In this document: positions 35,596 to 43,611 of the stretch, one piece after another
Layout: every line of letters begins with the position of its first letter
Position numbering within the stretch: the stretch's first letter is position 1
DNA from: an uncultured Candidatus Actinomarina sp.
Lineage (GTDB): Bacteria > Actinomycetota > Acidimicrobiia > Actinomarinales > Actinomarinaceae
Length of the DNA stretch: 55,087 bases
Direction of reading: 5' to 3'
NCBI GenBank assembly: GCA_902576605.1
Contig: CACGVI010000005.1
Span: 1-55,087 of the forward strand
The notes under the pieces: generated by a model
Seen by the model: the letters and a program-made list of their open reading frames with translations, nothing else
The model's database searches: none
Told to the model about the DNA's origin: nothing
Program-made: the position numbers and the translations under genes

Positions 35596-36030
35596 ATGCC
35601 TGCAATTTTTATAAATCCAAATACTGAAGAACACATAAATTTATTGAATCGCCTAAAAGAACAGAATCAAGATTTAAGAGTTTTTATATCAGACAAAATT
35701 GAAAAAGAGTTTATAGAAAAATTACCTGGAAAAAAAGCAATAGGCGACATTTACGATGATTCACACATATATACAGCTTCTGAAGGAGCATTTTGTGGAA
35801 TATTTTATGAAGGATCTGAAAATTCTTTAAGAGAAGTGTTTATAAAGTCAATTAAACAGTCATCATTAAAAAGAATTTTATGGATATCTAATCAGAAAGA
35901 ATCGGATGCAATCACAGAATTAGATAATTTAACTTATATTTTTTGTAACAATGATTCAAATTATGAAGATACTGTTTTGAAATTAGAAGAAATTGATGAA
36001 GTAAGTGATAAATTTATCGACTTATCTTAA
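35596..36030 (+). CDS. 144-residue cytosolic protein, unrecognised
   Basis: A soluble, acidic protein. Alternating hydrophobic and polar stretches (AIFINP, LRVFISD, GAFCGIFYEG, RILWISN, TYIFCN) look like beta strands of a Rossmann-like alpha/beta fold, but the glycine-rich nucleotide loop is missing. It could be a reduced NAD-binding-like or regulatory domain. It is divergent from sufB and 48 bases upstream of the methyltransferase gene, which has its own promoter. Confidence 0.65.
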   Translation: MPAIFINPNTEEHINLLNRLKEQNQDLRVFISDKIEKEFIEKLPGKKAIGDIYDDSHIYTASEGAFCGIFYEGSENSLREVFIKSIKQSSLKRILWISNQKESDAITELDNLTYIFCNNDSNYEDTVLKLEEIDEVSDKFIDLS

Positions 36031-36066
36031 AAAACTTTGAACTTAGATTACTAGATTGTAAAGTTG

Positions 36067-36072
36067 TAAAAT
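36067..36072 (+). promoter_or_regulatory. -10 hexamer for the leaderless methyltransferase gene
   Basis: TAAAAT, six bases, then ATG at 36079; no Shine-Dalgarno sequence. Confidence 0.4.
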
Positions 36073-36078
36073 TCTCTT

Positions 36079-36918
36079 ATGAAGAAAAATTCATTTTTTA
36101 AATCTGGTTCCGGAGCTCGAAAAGCATTTGTTTCTAACTTCCAAGATAAAACAGAATTAAAAGAGGTCACAGACTCAAACAATAAGTCAAAAATAATAGA
36201 TAAAATTTTTCACAAAAGCTCTGAAAATATGGAGGAACTTGAAAATAATTCTGTTAGCCTCACAGTCACATCCCCGCCTTACAACATTGGTAAAGACAGC
36301 GACCTAGATTTAACTGATGATGAGTACTGGTCAATGATGGAAAATATTTTTAAAGAAACATATAGAGTCACTGAATCCGGGGGGAGACTTGTTGTAAATG
36401 TTGCTAATTTAGGTAGGAAACCATATATTCCTTTTTCAAAATACTTCACAGAGCTTTTAATTGAGACTGGTTTTATTATGCGTGGTGAAATCATATGGCA
36501 AAAGTCCAAAGGAGCTAATGCTAATTTTGCCTGGGGTAGCTGGCTATCGGCATCCAACCCAGTTATTAGAGATATTCACGAGTATTGTTTAGTATTTTCA
36601 AAAGATTCACTTAAAAAATCTACTCAAGGTGAATCTTCTCTTGAAAAAGAAGAGTTTATGGAATCTACACTTTCTATATGGAATATAAATCCAGCAAGAG
36701 CAAAGAAAATAGGCCATCCCGCTCCATTTCCAATAGAACTTCCACAAAAATTTATAAATCTATACACATACAAAAATGATTTAATTCTTGATCCTTTCCT
36801 AGGAAGTGGAACAACAGCTATAGCAGCAAAATTATTGGAGCGAAATTTTGTTGGTTATGAAATTGAAGAAGAGTACATCGAAATAGCTAAGAATAGATTA
36901 AAAAAAGAAGTTAATTAA
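36079..36918 (+). CDS. orphan DNA methyltransferase (N4-cytosine or N6-adenine, beta-type order)
   Basis: A 279-residue amino-methyltransferase. The catalytic motif IV TSPPYN is at 64-69 and precedes the AdoMet-binding motif I DPFLGSGTT near 237, the order of the beta class. RDIHEYCLVFSK and the C-terminal GYEIEEEYIEIAKNRL are also typical. SPPY occurs in both N4-cytosine and N6-adenine enzymes, so the target base is undecided. There is no restriction endonuclease next to it, so it is an orphan, perhaps regulatory or protective. The first 40 residues are a Ser/Lys-rich extension. It overlaps the convergent exporter gene by eight bases within the palindrome TTAATTAA. Confidence 0.9.
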   Translation: MKKNSFFKSGSGARKAFVSNFQDKTELKEVTDSNNKSKIIDKIFHKSSENMEELENNSVSLTVTSPPYNIGKDSDLDLTDDEYWSMMENIFKETYRVTESGGRLVVNVANLGRKPYIPFSKYFTELLIETGFIMRGEIIWQKSKGANANFAWGSWLSASNPVIRDIHEYCLVFSKDSLKKSTQGESSLEKEEFMESTLSIWNINPARAKKIGHPAPFPIELPQKFINLYTYKNDLILDPFLGSGTTAIAAKLLERNFVGYEIEEEYIEIAKNRLKKEVN

Positions 36919-38632
36919 CTAAATTCCAAGCTGAAAATAATTGTTGATAAATTTCGTTATTTGAAAGTAAAGTTTCATGATTATCAAAACCAACTAATTT
37001 GCCGTCACTCATAACAAGTATCTTTTCTGCATTTAAAATAGTTTCCAATCTATGAGCAATAACAACAGATGTTTGATAATCAAGCAATTTATCAGTTGCG
37101 TCAAGAATGGAGCTTTCAGATTCAATATCTAAGTTAGCTGTAGCCTCATCGAATACAATAATTTGTCTTTTAGCAAGCACTGCTCTGAGTAAAGCAATAA
37201 ACTGCCTCTCTCCTGCTGAAACATTTGCTCCTCTTTCTCCTACATCTTGCTCTAACCCGTCTTCATATCTTTCAAACCAATCGATCAAACCAATATTTTC
37301 TAGTTCACTTTTTAAATCTATTTTTTCAGGATTAGAATAAATTAAATTATCTTGAATCGAACCTCTGAATAAAAAGCTTTCCTGAGGAACATATGCAATA
37401 TTTTCCCTTGCCCATTTTTGTGATATATCTTTTGAAGATTCACCATAAAATTTTACATCCCCTTTAATAGGGAGATAAAATCTTAAAATTAATTTTGCAA
37501 TAGTGCTTTTTCCAGCTCCGGTTTCTCCAACAATAGCGATTTTTTCTCCTCTATCGATTGAAAAAGAAACATCATGAAGTACAGTTTCTCTACCGTATGA
37601 AAATTCAACATTTTCGAATTTTATGACATTATTTGAGTCTGCTTCTGGAGAATTAGTTCCTGTTTTACTTAATACAGGTTCTTCATCTAAAATTGAAAAA
37701 ACTTTCTTCATTGAAGAGCCTGCAGACCTTAAAACATCATAGTTAAAAGAAAGTTGAATTAGAGGATCAAAAAAATAATTAAGATAAAACAATAATGCAA
37801 CTAGTTCACCAACTGTGAGTGTGCCTTGCTCTATTCTTGCAGCTGCAAACCAAATAACAACTGCAATTGAGGTCACTCTTGTAATCTCCAAAAAAGGAAA
37901 GTATATTGCAATATTTTTTGCCGACTGCATATTTGCTTTTAGGTGTTCATTATTAACTTCTTTAAATCTTTTTAATTGCTTTGATTCATCTGCGTAAGCT
38001 TGAATGATTCTTACTCCTGAAATTCCCTCCTGTAGAGATGATAAGACTTGTCCTATCCATTCCCTCACTGACCAGTATGTTTTATCCGCGTGTTTTCTAA
38101 ATATTCTGGTTGCAATTCCAAGTAACGGAAGAATCAGAAATGATAATAATGAAAGCTGGACGTCTACCAAAAATACGGCAATGGTAGCACCAAATATGGT
38201 AAGTAAAGAAGTCAAAATACTACTAGCTCCTTCTCTTGCAAATTCATTCAAGCTTTGCATGTCAGAAGTCATTCTTGCTACTAGCACTCCTGTTTTATTT
38301 TTTTCAAAATAATTTATATCTAAAGATGACATATGTCTAAATAATTTTTCTCTTATGCTTTTCACATAAGACTCACCAACAAGACCAATAGAAAGAAGTG
38401 CTTTACTTGTCACAAAATATAATACAACAAGTGTTGAGAAATAAAATAAGCACTGAATAAGTAAGTACTCATAGTCATACTGCATTACACCATTGTCAAT
38501 TCCTCTAGATATTAATTGTGGACCAATCATTCGCACACCAGTTCCAAGCATTGCAATCATTGAAGCAAAGAGGAAAGGTCTATGAACTTCTGGTACTAAT
38601 TTGAATGATCTTAAGAAGGTGTTGTCTTTCAT
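36911..38632 (-). CDS. heterodimeric ABC exporter subunit (MdlB/TM288-like)
   Basis: A 573-residue half-transporter: six membrane helices in about residues 15-310, then an ATPase domain with Walker A GETGAGKST near 368 and Walker B IIVFDEATANLD with the catalytic glutamate. The ABC signature is VSAGERQ instead of LSGGQ, a degenerate form typical of one partner in heterodimeric exporters. It starts two bases after its partner gene. The pair would export a drug, lipid or peptide; the substrate cannot be read. Confidence 0.9.
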   Translation of the reverse strand: MKDNTFLRSFKLVPEVHRPFLFASMIAMLGTGVRMIGPQLISRGIDNGVMQYDYEYLLIQCLFYFSTLVVLYFVTSKALLSIGLVGESYVKSIREKLFRHMSSLDINYFEKNKTGVLVARMTSDMQSLNEFAREGASSILTSLLTIFGATIAVFLVDVQLSLLSFLILPLLGIATRIFRKHADKTYWSVREWIGQVLSSLQEGISGVRIIQAYADESKQLKRFKEVNNEHLKANMQSAKNIAIYFPFLEITRVTSIAVVIWFAAARIEQGTLTVGELVALLFYLNYFFDPLIQLSFNYDVLRSAGSSMKKVFSILDEEPVLSKTGTNSPEADSNNVIKFENVEFSYGRETVLHDVSFSIDRGEKIAIVGETGAGKSTIAKLILRFYLPIKGDVKFYGESSKDISQKWARENIAYVPQESFLFRGSIQDNLIYSNPEKIDLKSELENIGLIDWFERYEDGLEQDVGERGANVSAGERQFIALLRAVLAKRQIIVFDEATANLDIESESSILDATDKLLDYQTSVVIAHRLETILNAEKILVMSDGKLVGFDNHETLLSNNEIYQQLFSAWNLVN

Positions 38633-38634
38633 AT

Positions 38635-40389
38635 CTATATTTCCGTAGTTTCATTCTCTAGAAATAAAGACTTGTATGTATCAACTGACTCTATAAGCTC
38701 CTGGTGTTTTCCTTGGGCTTTGACTTTGCCATTTTCGAGAAACACCACTTCATCACACAACTCTATAGTTGGGACTCTGTTTGTTATTATTAAAGTCGTC
38801 ATATTTGACATTACTTGATTTAATTCATTTCGAATCTCTTCTTCAGTACTTGCATCTACTGCTGAAAGGGCATCATCGAGAATAAGGACACGTGGCTTTC
38901 TTAAAATAGCTCGAGCTAGTGCGATCCTTTGTCTCTGACCCCCAGACAAACCATAGCCTCTTTCTCCTACCTTTGTTTCGTAAGATTCTGGAAGTTGTGA
39001 AATAAAATCATGCGCTCTAGCAATAAGTGCTGCGTCTTCTATCTCTTCTAGTGATGCATCCTCTAACCCAAGCGAAATATTTTCTCTTGCTGTATTAGAA
39101 AATAAAAAACTTTCTTCAAAGGCAAGGCTTACCTTACTTCTTAAATCACTCAATCTTAAATTCTTGATATCTACTCCATCAATTTCAATAGAGCCAGACT
39201 CAATTTCATACAATCTTGGAAGAAGATAAGCCAGTGTAGATTTTCCAGAACCTGTAGAACCTACTATTGCTACAGTCTTTTTTCCCTCAATTTCTAAAGT
39301 AAGATCATCAAAAATTTTCTCATTTCCATACTTAAAATTTACTTTTGAAAACTTTAATGAACCGTCTCCGTCTTCAGGTAGCTCATAAGGTAATTCATCA
39401 TCTGTAATTGTTGGTGTTTCGTTTAGTAACTCAAGAATTCTATTTCCAGCAGCAACACTTGATGGAATTTCGGATAGAAACCAAGCTGTAATTCTTAGAG
39501 GCCAAATTAACAAAAATACATATTGTGTAAAAGCAATAAATTCACCAAGAGAGAGAAAATTATTAATTGTTAAATACCCTCCTAAAAGCAACACTGCAAG
39601 TGTTATGACCATTGGTATAAGTTCAAATAAAGGAACAAATCTTGTTCTCAACTTAAGGTATCCGAGTGAAGTGTCATAAATTTTTTGGACCGCATCTTCT
39701 ACTCTGTTATTAGCTTGTTCTTCATTTCCAAATGCTTTTACAACCCTGATTCCTCCCAACTGTTCTTCAACTTCAGTTGTCATATTTGCTTCTGCCTCTT
39801 TTACTTTCAAAGAAACACCCATTGCTTTGGAGGAAAAGTTAGATGCTAACCACAAAACAGCTGGAATAGATAGCAGCACTATGCTTCCAAGTGGAAGGCT
39901 CAAGCTTAATAGTGTCACGCTTAAAATAAGAAGTAGAAATATATTAGCGGATGCAAGTGGAGCAATAGCAAAAGCTAGCCTTACTTGTGATGCGTCACTT
40001 GAGGCTCTTGCCATCAAATCACCTGTAGGTACCTGATCGTGATAATTAAATGCAAGCTTTTGCATATGTGTAAAAATTCGATTCCTAATTCCAGCTTCTA
40101 CATTATAGGAAACATCCATACTGAAGTATCTTCTTGTGCCAATTGAGATTGCTCTTGTATATCCTGCGATAACCATAAAGGAAATAAACACAATTAAAGC
40201 TCTTTGATTTTCAGCAACAATACCATCGTCAATAATTCTTTTGATTAGATATGGTTGAATAATTACTAAAAAACACCAAAGAAGAGCTGAACTGTTAGAA
40301 ATATAAAAGCTTTTTTTGTTTTCTTTTATACCTTCTATAAAAAAAGATATTGCTTTTTTAAATTCTGGTGTTTTAAAGACTTTAAACAT
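38635..40389 (-). CDS. heterodimeric ABC exporter subunit (MdlA/TM287-like)
   Basis: A 584-residue half-transporter from ATG 40389. Membrane helices fill about 30-310; the ATPase has Walker A GSTGSGKST, consensus signature LSGGQRQRIALARA, and Walker B LILDDALSAVD, where aspartate replaces the catalytic glutamate. That substitution, with the degenerate signature in the partner, gives one consensus and one degenerate ATP site, as in TM287/288 and BmrCD. An open frame continues to 40434, but ATG 40389 has TATTAT eight bases upstream. It is divergent from menA. Confidence 0.9.
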   Translation of the reverse strand: MFKVFKTPEFKKAISFFIEGIKENKKSFYISNSSALLWCFLVIIQPYLIKRIIDDGIVAENQRALIVFISFMVIAGYTRAISIGTRRYFSMDVSYNVEAGIRNRIFTHMQKLAFNYHDQVPTGDLMARASSDASQVRLAFAIAPLASANIFLLLILSVTLLSLSLPLGSIVLLSIPAVLWLASNFSSKAMGVSLKVKEAEANMTTEVEEQLGGIRVVKAFGNEEQANNRVEDAVQKIYDTSLGYLKLRTRFVPLFELIPMVITLAVLLLGGYLTINNFLSLGEFIAFTQYVFLLIWPLRITAWFLSEIPSSVAAGNRILELLNETPTITDDELPYELPEDGDGSLKFSKVNFKYGNEKIFDDLTLEIEGKKTVAIVGSTGSGKSTLAYLLPRLYEIESGSIEIDGVDIKNLRLSDLRSKVSLAFEESFLFSNTARENISLGLEDASLEEIEDAALIARAHDFISQLPESYETKVGERGYGLSGGQRQRIALARAILRKPRVLILDDALSAVDASTEEEIRNELNQVMSNMTTLIITNRVPTIELCDEVVFLENGKVKAQGKHQELIESVDTYKSLFLENETTEI

Positions 40390-40397
40390 GCTTAACC

Positions 40398-40466
40398 ATA
40401 ATAATTGGGTAAAAAATTTAAAATAATGGACCAAATACTTTGTGCATTATTTCACAAGCGTATTAT
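40398..40466. promoter_or_regulatory. divergent promoters (exporter and menA)
   Basis: On the minus strand TATTAT (40398-40403) lies eight bases before ATG 40389. On the plus strand TATTAT (40461-40466) lies ten bases before ATG 40477, which would leave a leader of only a few bases. Neither start has a Shine-Dalgarno sequence. Confidence 0.35.
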
Positions 40467-40476
40467 CGTAATCGAT

Positions 40477-41994
40477 ATGAGTGATGTCTTAGATAAAAAA
40501 ATTGAAAATGTTTTAGATCAAGCAGATCGAATGTTCATAGCTACTAGCGTAGGAGGAAACTCTTCTGGAGCATCTGTATTTTTTAGTAGAGATGGAGAGG
40601 ATCTAGTTTTCTTTACCTTCCACCCTACCCGCAAAGCTGAGCAAATAAGATTAAACCCCAGAGTGCACGTTGTAATCTGGCCAAAAGGTCAAGAAGGAAT
40701 CGAAGGATTACAAATTGATGGTGAGTGCTACAAGATAAAAGATGAAGATGAAAAGAAAAGAGCTTACGAATTAGTCTTAAATACAACCGAAGCGTTTAAA
40801 GAGTTCATGGAAGATGAGTTTTTAATTAAAAATGATGTTGTTGGTTATTACAGAATTAAACCAACAACCATTAAATATGTGAACTTTTATCAAGAAGAAA
40901 AGTTTGAGTGGAAGACATATCCTGCAAACAAAACATCTGCAGTAAAAATGGCATTTAAACTCGGACTAAAAAGAATTGGACTATGGTTAAGAACTATTCG
41001 CGCACCATTTTTAACAGCTACTTTTGCCCCAATTTTTATTGGTGCAGCAGTTGCTTGGAATGATTTAAAAGAAGCTGGTTTAGATTCAAGTTGGTCATGG
41101 AGAATGTTTTGGCTTGTTCTTGGTGGAGCATCACTAGCTCAAGTTGCTACAAACGCATCAAATGATTATTTCGATCACACTTCAAATGCTGATGAAATAA
41201 ACAAAGTGGCAAGTCCATTTAATGGTGGTAGTAGGGTTATACAAGTTGGCTTAATGACACCTGGACAAGTTCTTTTAACTGCATTAATTAGTATTGCTGG
41301 AACTGTTGCTATTGGTCTTCATTTAAATCAACAAGTTAGTGGAGAGTTTTTTGGTAATACTCCAATTTTATGGACAGGTATAATTGGAACATTTTTAGCC
41401 CTGGGCTATACCGGTGATCCTGTAAGACTTGGATACAAAGGTTTCGGAGAAATCGCAATTGCACTTGGATTTGGTCCAGTTATGGTAATGGGAGCACATT
41501 ACGTATTGACAGCGTCAATTCATAACAATGTAATTTCAGAATGGAATTGGATTGAAGCATTGCTTGCATCTGTTCCAATAGCAATTCTTGTAATGCTTAT
41601 TGTCTGGATTAATCAGTTTCAAGATGCTCCTTCTGATGCTGCAGTAGGTAAAAATACTTGGGTTGTAAGAACTGCAGAACAAGGTGAGTGGATGAAGCTT
41701 GAAAAACCAATGAAGTTGTATAAGCAATTCATGATTGAAGCATTTGTTGCAGTTGCGTTTGTAGGTGTCATAAGTTTTTTCACAGATTACGGTACAGTTT
41801 ATGCTTTCATGGCGTTACTCCCCCTTGCGCTTGTTTGGAAAGCTTTTAAGATGGCCGATGAATGGATGATTAAGTGGAATAATCCTGAGGCTGATCGTCA
41901 AAAAGTTCCTTACGAACTTCTTTTAGTAAATGTATCGACAATAGGAATTCATTTCCTAACAGGTATTTTGCTAGCAGTGGCATACATTCTCTAA
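40477..41994 (+). CDS. menA: PPOX-like domain fused to MenA prenyltransferase
   Basis: A 505-residue fusion. Residues 1 to about 145 match the split-barrel pyridoxamine-oxidase-like (flavin or F420 binding) superfamily: MFIATSVGG, ASVFFSRDG, FFTFHPTRKAEQIRLNPRVHVVIW. From about 165 it is a polytopic UbiA prenyltransferase of the MenA type, with NASNDYFDHTSNADE near 226-240 (first Asp-rich motif), YTGDPVRLGYKGFGEIAIALGFGP in the middle (aligned to the MenA YTG..GLGE region), and DAAVGKNTWVVR near 385. MenA attaches the polyprenyl tail to dihydroxynaphthoate at the membrane. menG follows directly. The frame is open from 40405, but ATG 40477 starts at the domain edge. Such a fusion is not one I recall. 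Confidence 0.88.
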   Translation: MSDVLDKKIENVLDQADRMFIATSVGGNSSGASVFFSRDGEDLVFFTFHPTRKAEQIRLNPRVHVVIWPKGQEGIEGLQIDGECYKIKDEDEKKRAYELVLNTTEAFKEFMEDEFLIKNDVVGYYRIKPTTIKYVNFYQEEKFEWKTYPANKTSAVKMAFKLGLKRIGLWLRTIRAPFLTATFAPIFIGAAVAWNDLKEAGLDSSWSWRMFWLVLGGASLAQVATNASNDYFDHTSNADEINKVASPFNGGSRVIQVGLMTPGQVLLTALISIAGTVAIGLHLNQQVSGEFFGNTPILWTGIIGTFLALGYTGDPVRLGYKGFGEIAIALGFGPVMVMGAHYVLTASIHNNVISEWNWIEALLASVPIAILVMLIVWINQFQDAPSDAAVGKNTWVVRTAEQGEWMKLEKPMKLYKQFMIEAFVAVAFVGVISFFTDYGTVYAFMALLPLALVWKAFKMADEWMIKWNNPEADRQKVPYELLLVNVSTIGIHFLTGILLAVAYIL

Positions 41995-42618
41995 TTGGCT
42001 GAAAAAGCTAACTTTTCAAACATATATAAGTTTTACGACGTAATTAATTCTTTCATAACACTTGGGTTTGATAAATCTTGGAGAAACAAAGCCAGTAACC
42101 ATATAACTGGTACAAGGGTTTTAGATCTTGGAAGTGGAACTGGTGCAGCTTTTCAACAGCTTCAAAACCTCGAAGTAACGGCTATTGACCCTGATGAAAA
42201 GATGCTTCAACTTAATAAATTCAAAAACAAAATTATTGGTGGTGCTGAAAACCTTCCGTTTCCAGATAACTCTTTCGACAGTGTTTATTGTGCTTTTGTA
42301 TGGAGAAATGTAAACGATCCAACAAAAGGCATTGAAGAGGTACATAGAGTTTTACGACCAGGTGGAAAATTTATTCTTCTTGATATGACCAGGCCTAAAA
42401 ATAACTTTCTTAAATTACTACATAAGGTTGGTACATTCAAAGTAACTCTATTGATTGGATTGTTAACCTTTAACTTAAGAGAGTACAGATTTCTTCACAA
42501 CTCACTAGATAAATATCCTCAACCTGAAGAATATTTTCAAGCCCACCCTTTTCAATATTGCAATATAGAAAGAATGGGCTTGTTTAAATTTGTTTACCTA
42601 ACGGTGCTGACGAAATAA
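41995..42618 (+). CDS. menG: demethylmenaquinone methyltransferase
   Basis: A 207-residue AdoMet-dependent C-methyltransferase (UbiE/MenG family) for the last step of menaquinone synthesis. YKFYDVIN and WRNKA at the N-terminus, VLDLGSGTG near 41-49, the LPFPDNSFDSV segment, and HRVLRPGGKF are typical; FVWRNVNDP replaces the usual FGLRNV. The TTG start directly follows the menA stop, so the two are coupled. It is the only gene in the window whose convergent neighbour is separated by a gap (20 bases). Confidence 0.93.
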   Translation: MAEKANFSNIYKFYDVINSFITLGFDKSWRNKASNHITGTRVLDLGSGTGAAFQQLQNLEVTAIDPDEKMLQLNKFKNKIIGGAENLPFPDNSFDSVYCAFVWRNVNDPTKGIEEVHRVLRPGGKFILLDMTRPKNNFLKLLHKVGTFKVTLLIGLLTFNLREYRFLHNSLDKYPQPEEYFQAHPFQYCNIERMGLFKFVYLTVLTK

Positions 42619-42638
42619 GTAATGTTAGGCTAATAATT

Positions 42639-43094
42639 TTAAAATGGGGGCATATCGTCATCATCGTAATCCCTTCTATATCGCCAAGGTGGGATATTTA
42701 AATCGGTTTCTATACTTTTTAAAAAATCATTCATATTTGATTTTTTTATTTTTAATGCACTAAAGGTATTGATATTAAATTCTGGAAATTTTTCAACATT
42801 TGATAGTACAGTTTGTATTGCATCAGCATTCCCAGCTTCTACGTATAATTCAAGTTCTTTAAGTGCATCTAGTCTTAAATTCAACTGTCGAATATATAAA
42901 GAAAGTTCTTTAAGGTATATACTCGATAGAAGAGTTGAGTAAAAAACAGGATTTGTTGTCATCCAGTTGGTTACACTATTTGCTGATATATTAAGTTCAT
43001 CCAAGATATCTTCAACATCATTACCCGCTACAAATAGGTTTATAAAATGAGTTTGTTTTTCGCTTAGTTTGCCAAGCTTTTTTTTAGAATTCAT
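42639..43094 (-). CDS. helix-turn-helix protein at the end of the HerA-NurA operon
   Basis: A 151-residue protein. Residues 9-45 (LSEKQTHFINLFVAGNDVED to SVTNWM) have the pattern of the helix-turn-helix domain found in phage terminase small subunits and related DNA-binding proteins. A long helix follows (about 57-100, possibly coiled coil), and the C-terminus is Arg- and Asp-rich (RYRRDYDDDD). It overlaps the membrane-protein gene by 11 bases, so it belongs to the same transcript. It could target the HerA-NurA complex to DNA or act as its regulator. No large terminase or other phage gene is present. Confidence 0.65.
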   Translation of the reverse strand: MNSKKKLGKLSEKQTHFINLFVAGNDVEDILDELNISANSVTNWMTTNPVFYSTLLSSIYLKELSLYIRQLNLRLDALKELELYVEAGNADAIQTVLSNVEKFPEFNINTFSALKIKKSNMNDFLKSIETDLNIPPWRYRRDYDDDDMPPF

Positions 43095-43611
43095 TGAAAT
43101 CCTCCATACTCATTTCATCGGGAAGAGGTGGGGTTGTATTTAACTCTTTATACATTTCAGGTATCCAAGGCATAAGGTCTGGACATTGCGATGACACAGT
43201 AGAAACTAAATATTGATGATATTCAAATTGTTTTTTACTACTTTTTGAAATTGCATAAACACAAACATATAACCATGTAATCAGTGATACTGGAACACTT
43301 GTAGTTTGTTGTGTCGTCTTAATAAACACTCCAGGCCCCTCAAGTAGAAGATGAATTGGCATCCCATCAAAGGGGTGAATCATTACTCCATCATCTAACT
43401 TTTCAGCATTCAATTTTTTTTGTGTGTTTGTAAATAAAAAAATAAACAAAAATATTGAAACAAAATAGCTCGCAACTAAATTGCTTCTGTAAAGCCATGC
43501 AGAAGCAATTAAATATATATTTGTTATTGCTAATAAAAGCACTAAGTATATTTTTGAAAACTTATTATTTCGCATAAGCTTTGGTATTTGTGATTTAAAT
43601 TTAGACAACAT
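43084..43611 (-). CDS. membrane protein of the HerA-NurA operon, unrecognised
   Basis: A 175-residue protein with a basic N-terminus, two close membrane helices (about residues 21-40 and 46-62), and a cytosolic or external domain after residue 65 with no motif I know. The C-terminus is acidic and proline-rich (TTPPLPDEM). Its ATG follows the HerA stop with no gap (TTTTAAATG), so translation is coupled. A membrane partner in a HerA-NurA set is unusual and could place the complex at the membrane or act as an effector. Confidence 0.65.
   Translation of the reverse strand: MLSKFKSQIPKLMRNNKFSKIYLVLLLAITNIYLIASAWLYRSNLVASYFVSIFLFIFLFTNTQKKLNAEKLDDGVMIHPFDGMPIHLLLEGPGVFIKTTQQTTSVPVSLITWLYVCVYAISKSSKKQFEYHQYLVSTVSSQCPDLMPWIPEMYKELNTTPPLPDEMSMEDFNEF

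Noticed and set aside
42639-43094. Terminase small subunit implying a prophage
   Set aside because: Only the helix-turn-helix part is similar; no large terminase, portal, capsid, integrase or attachment repeats are in the window.
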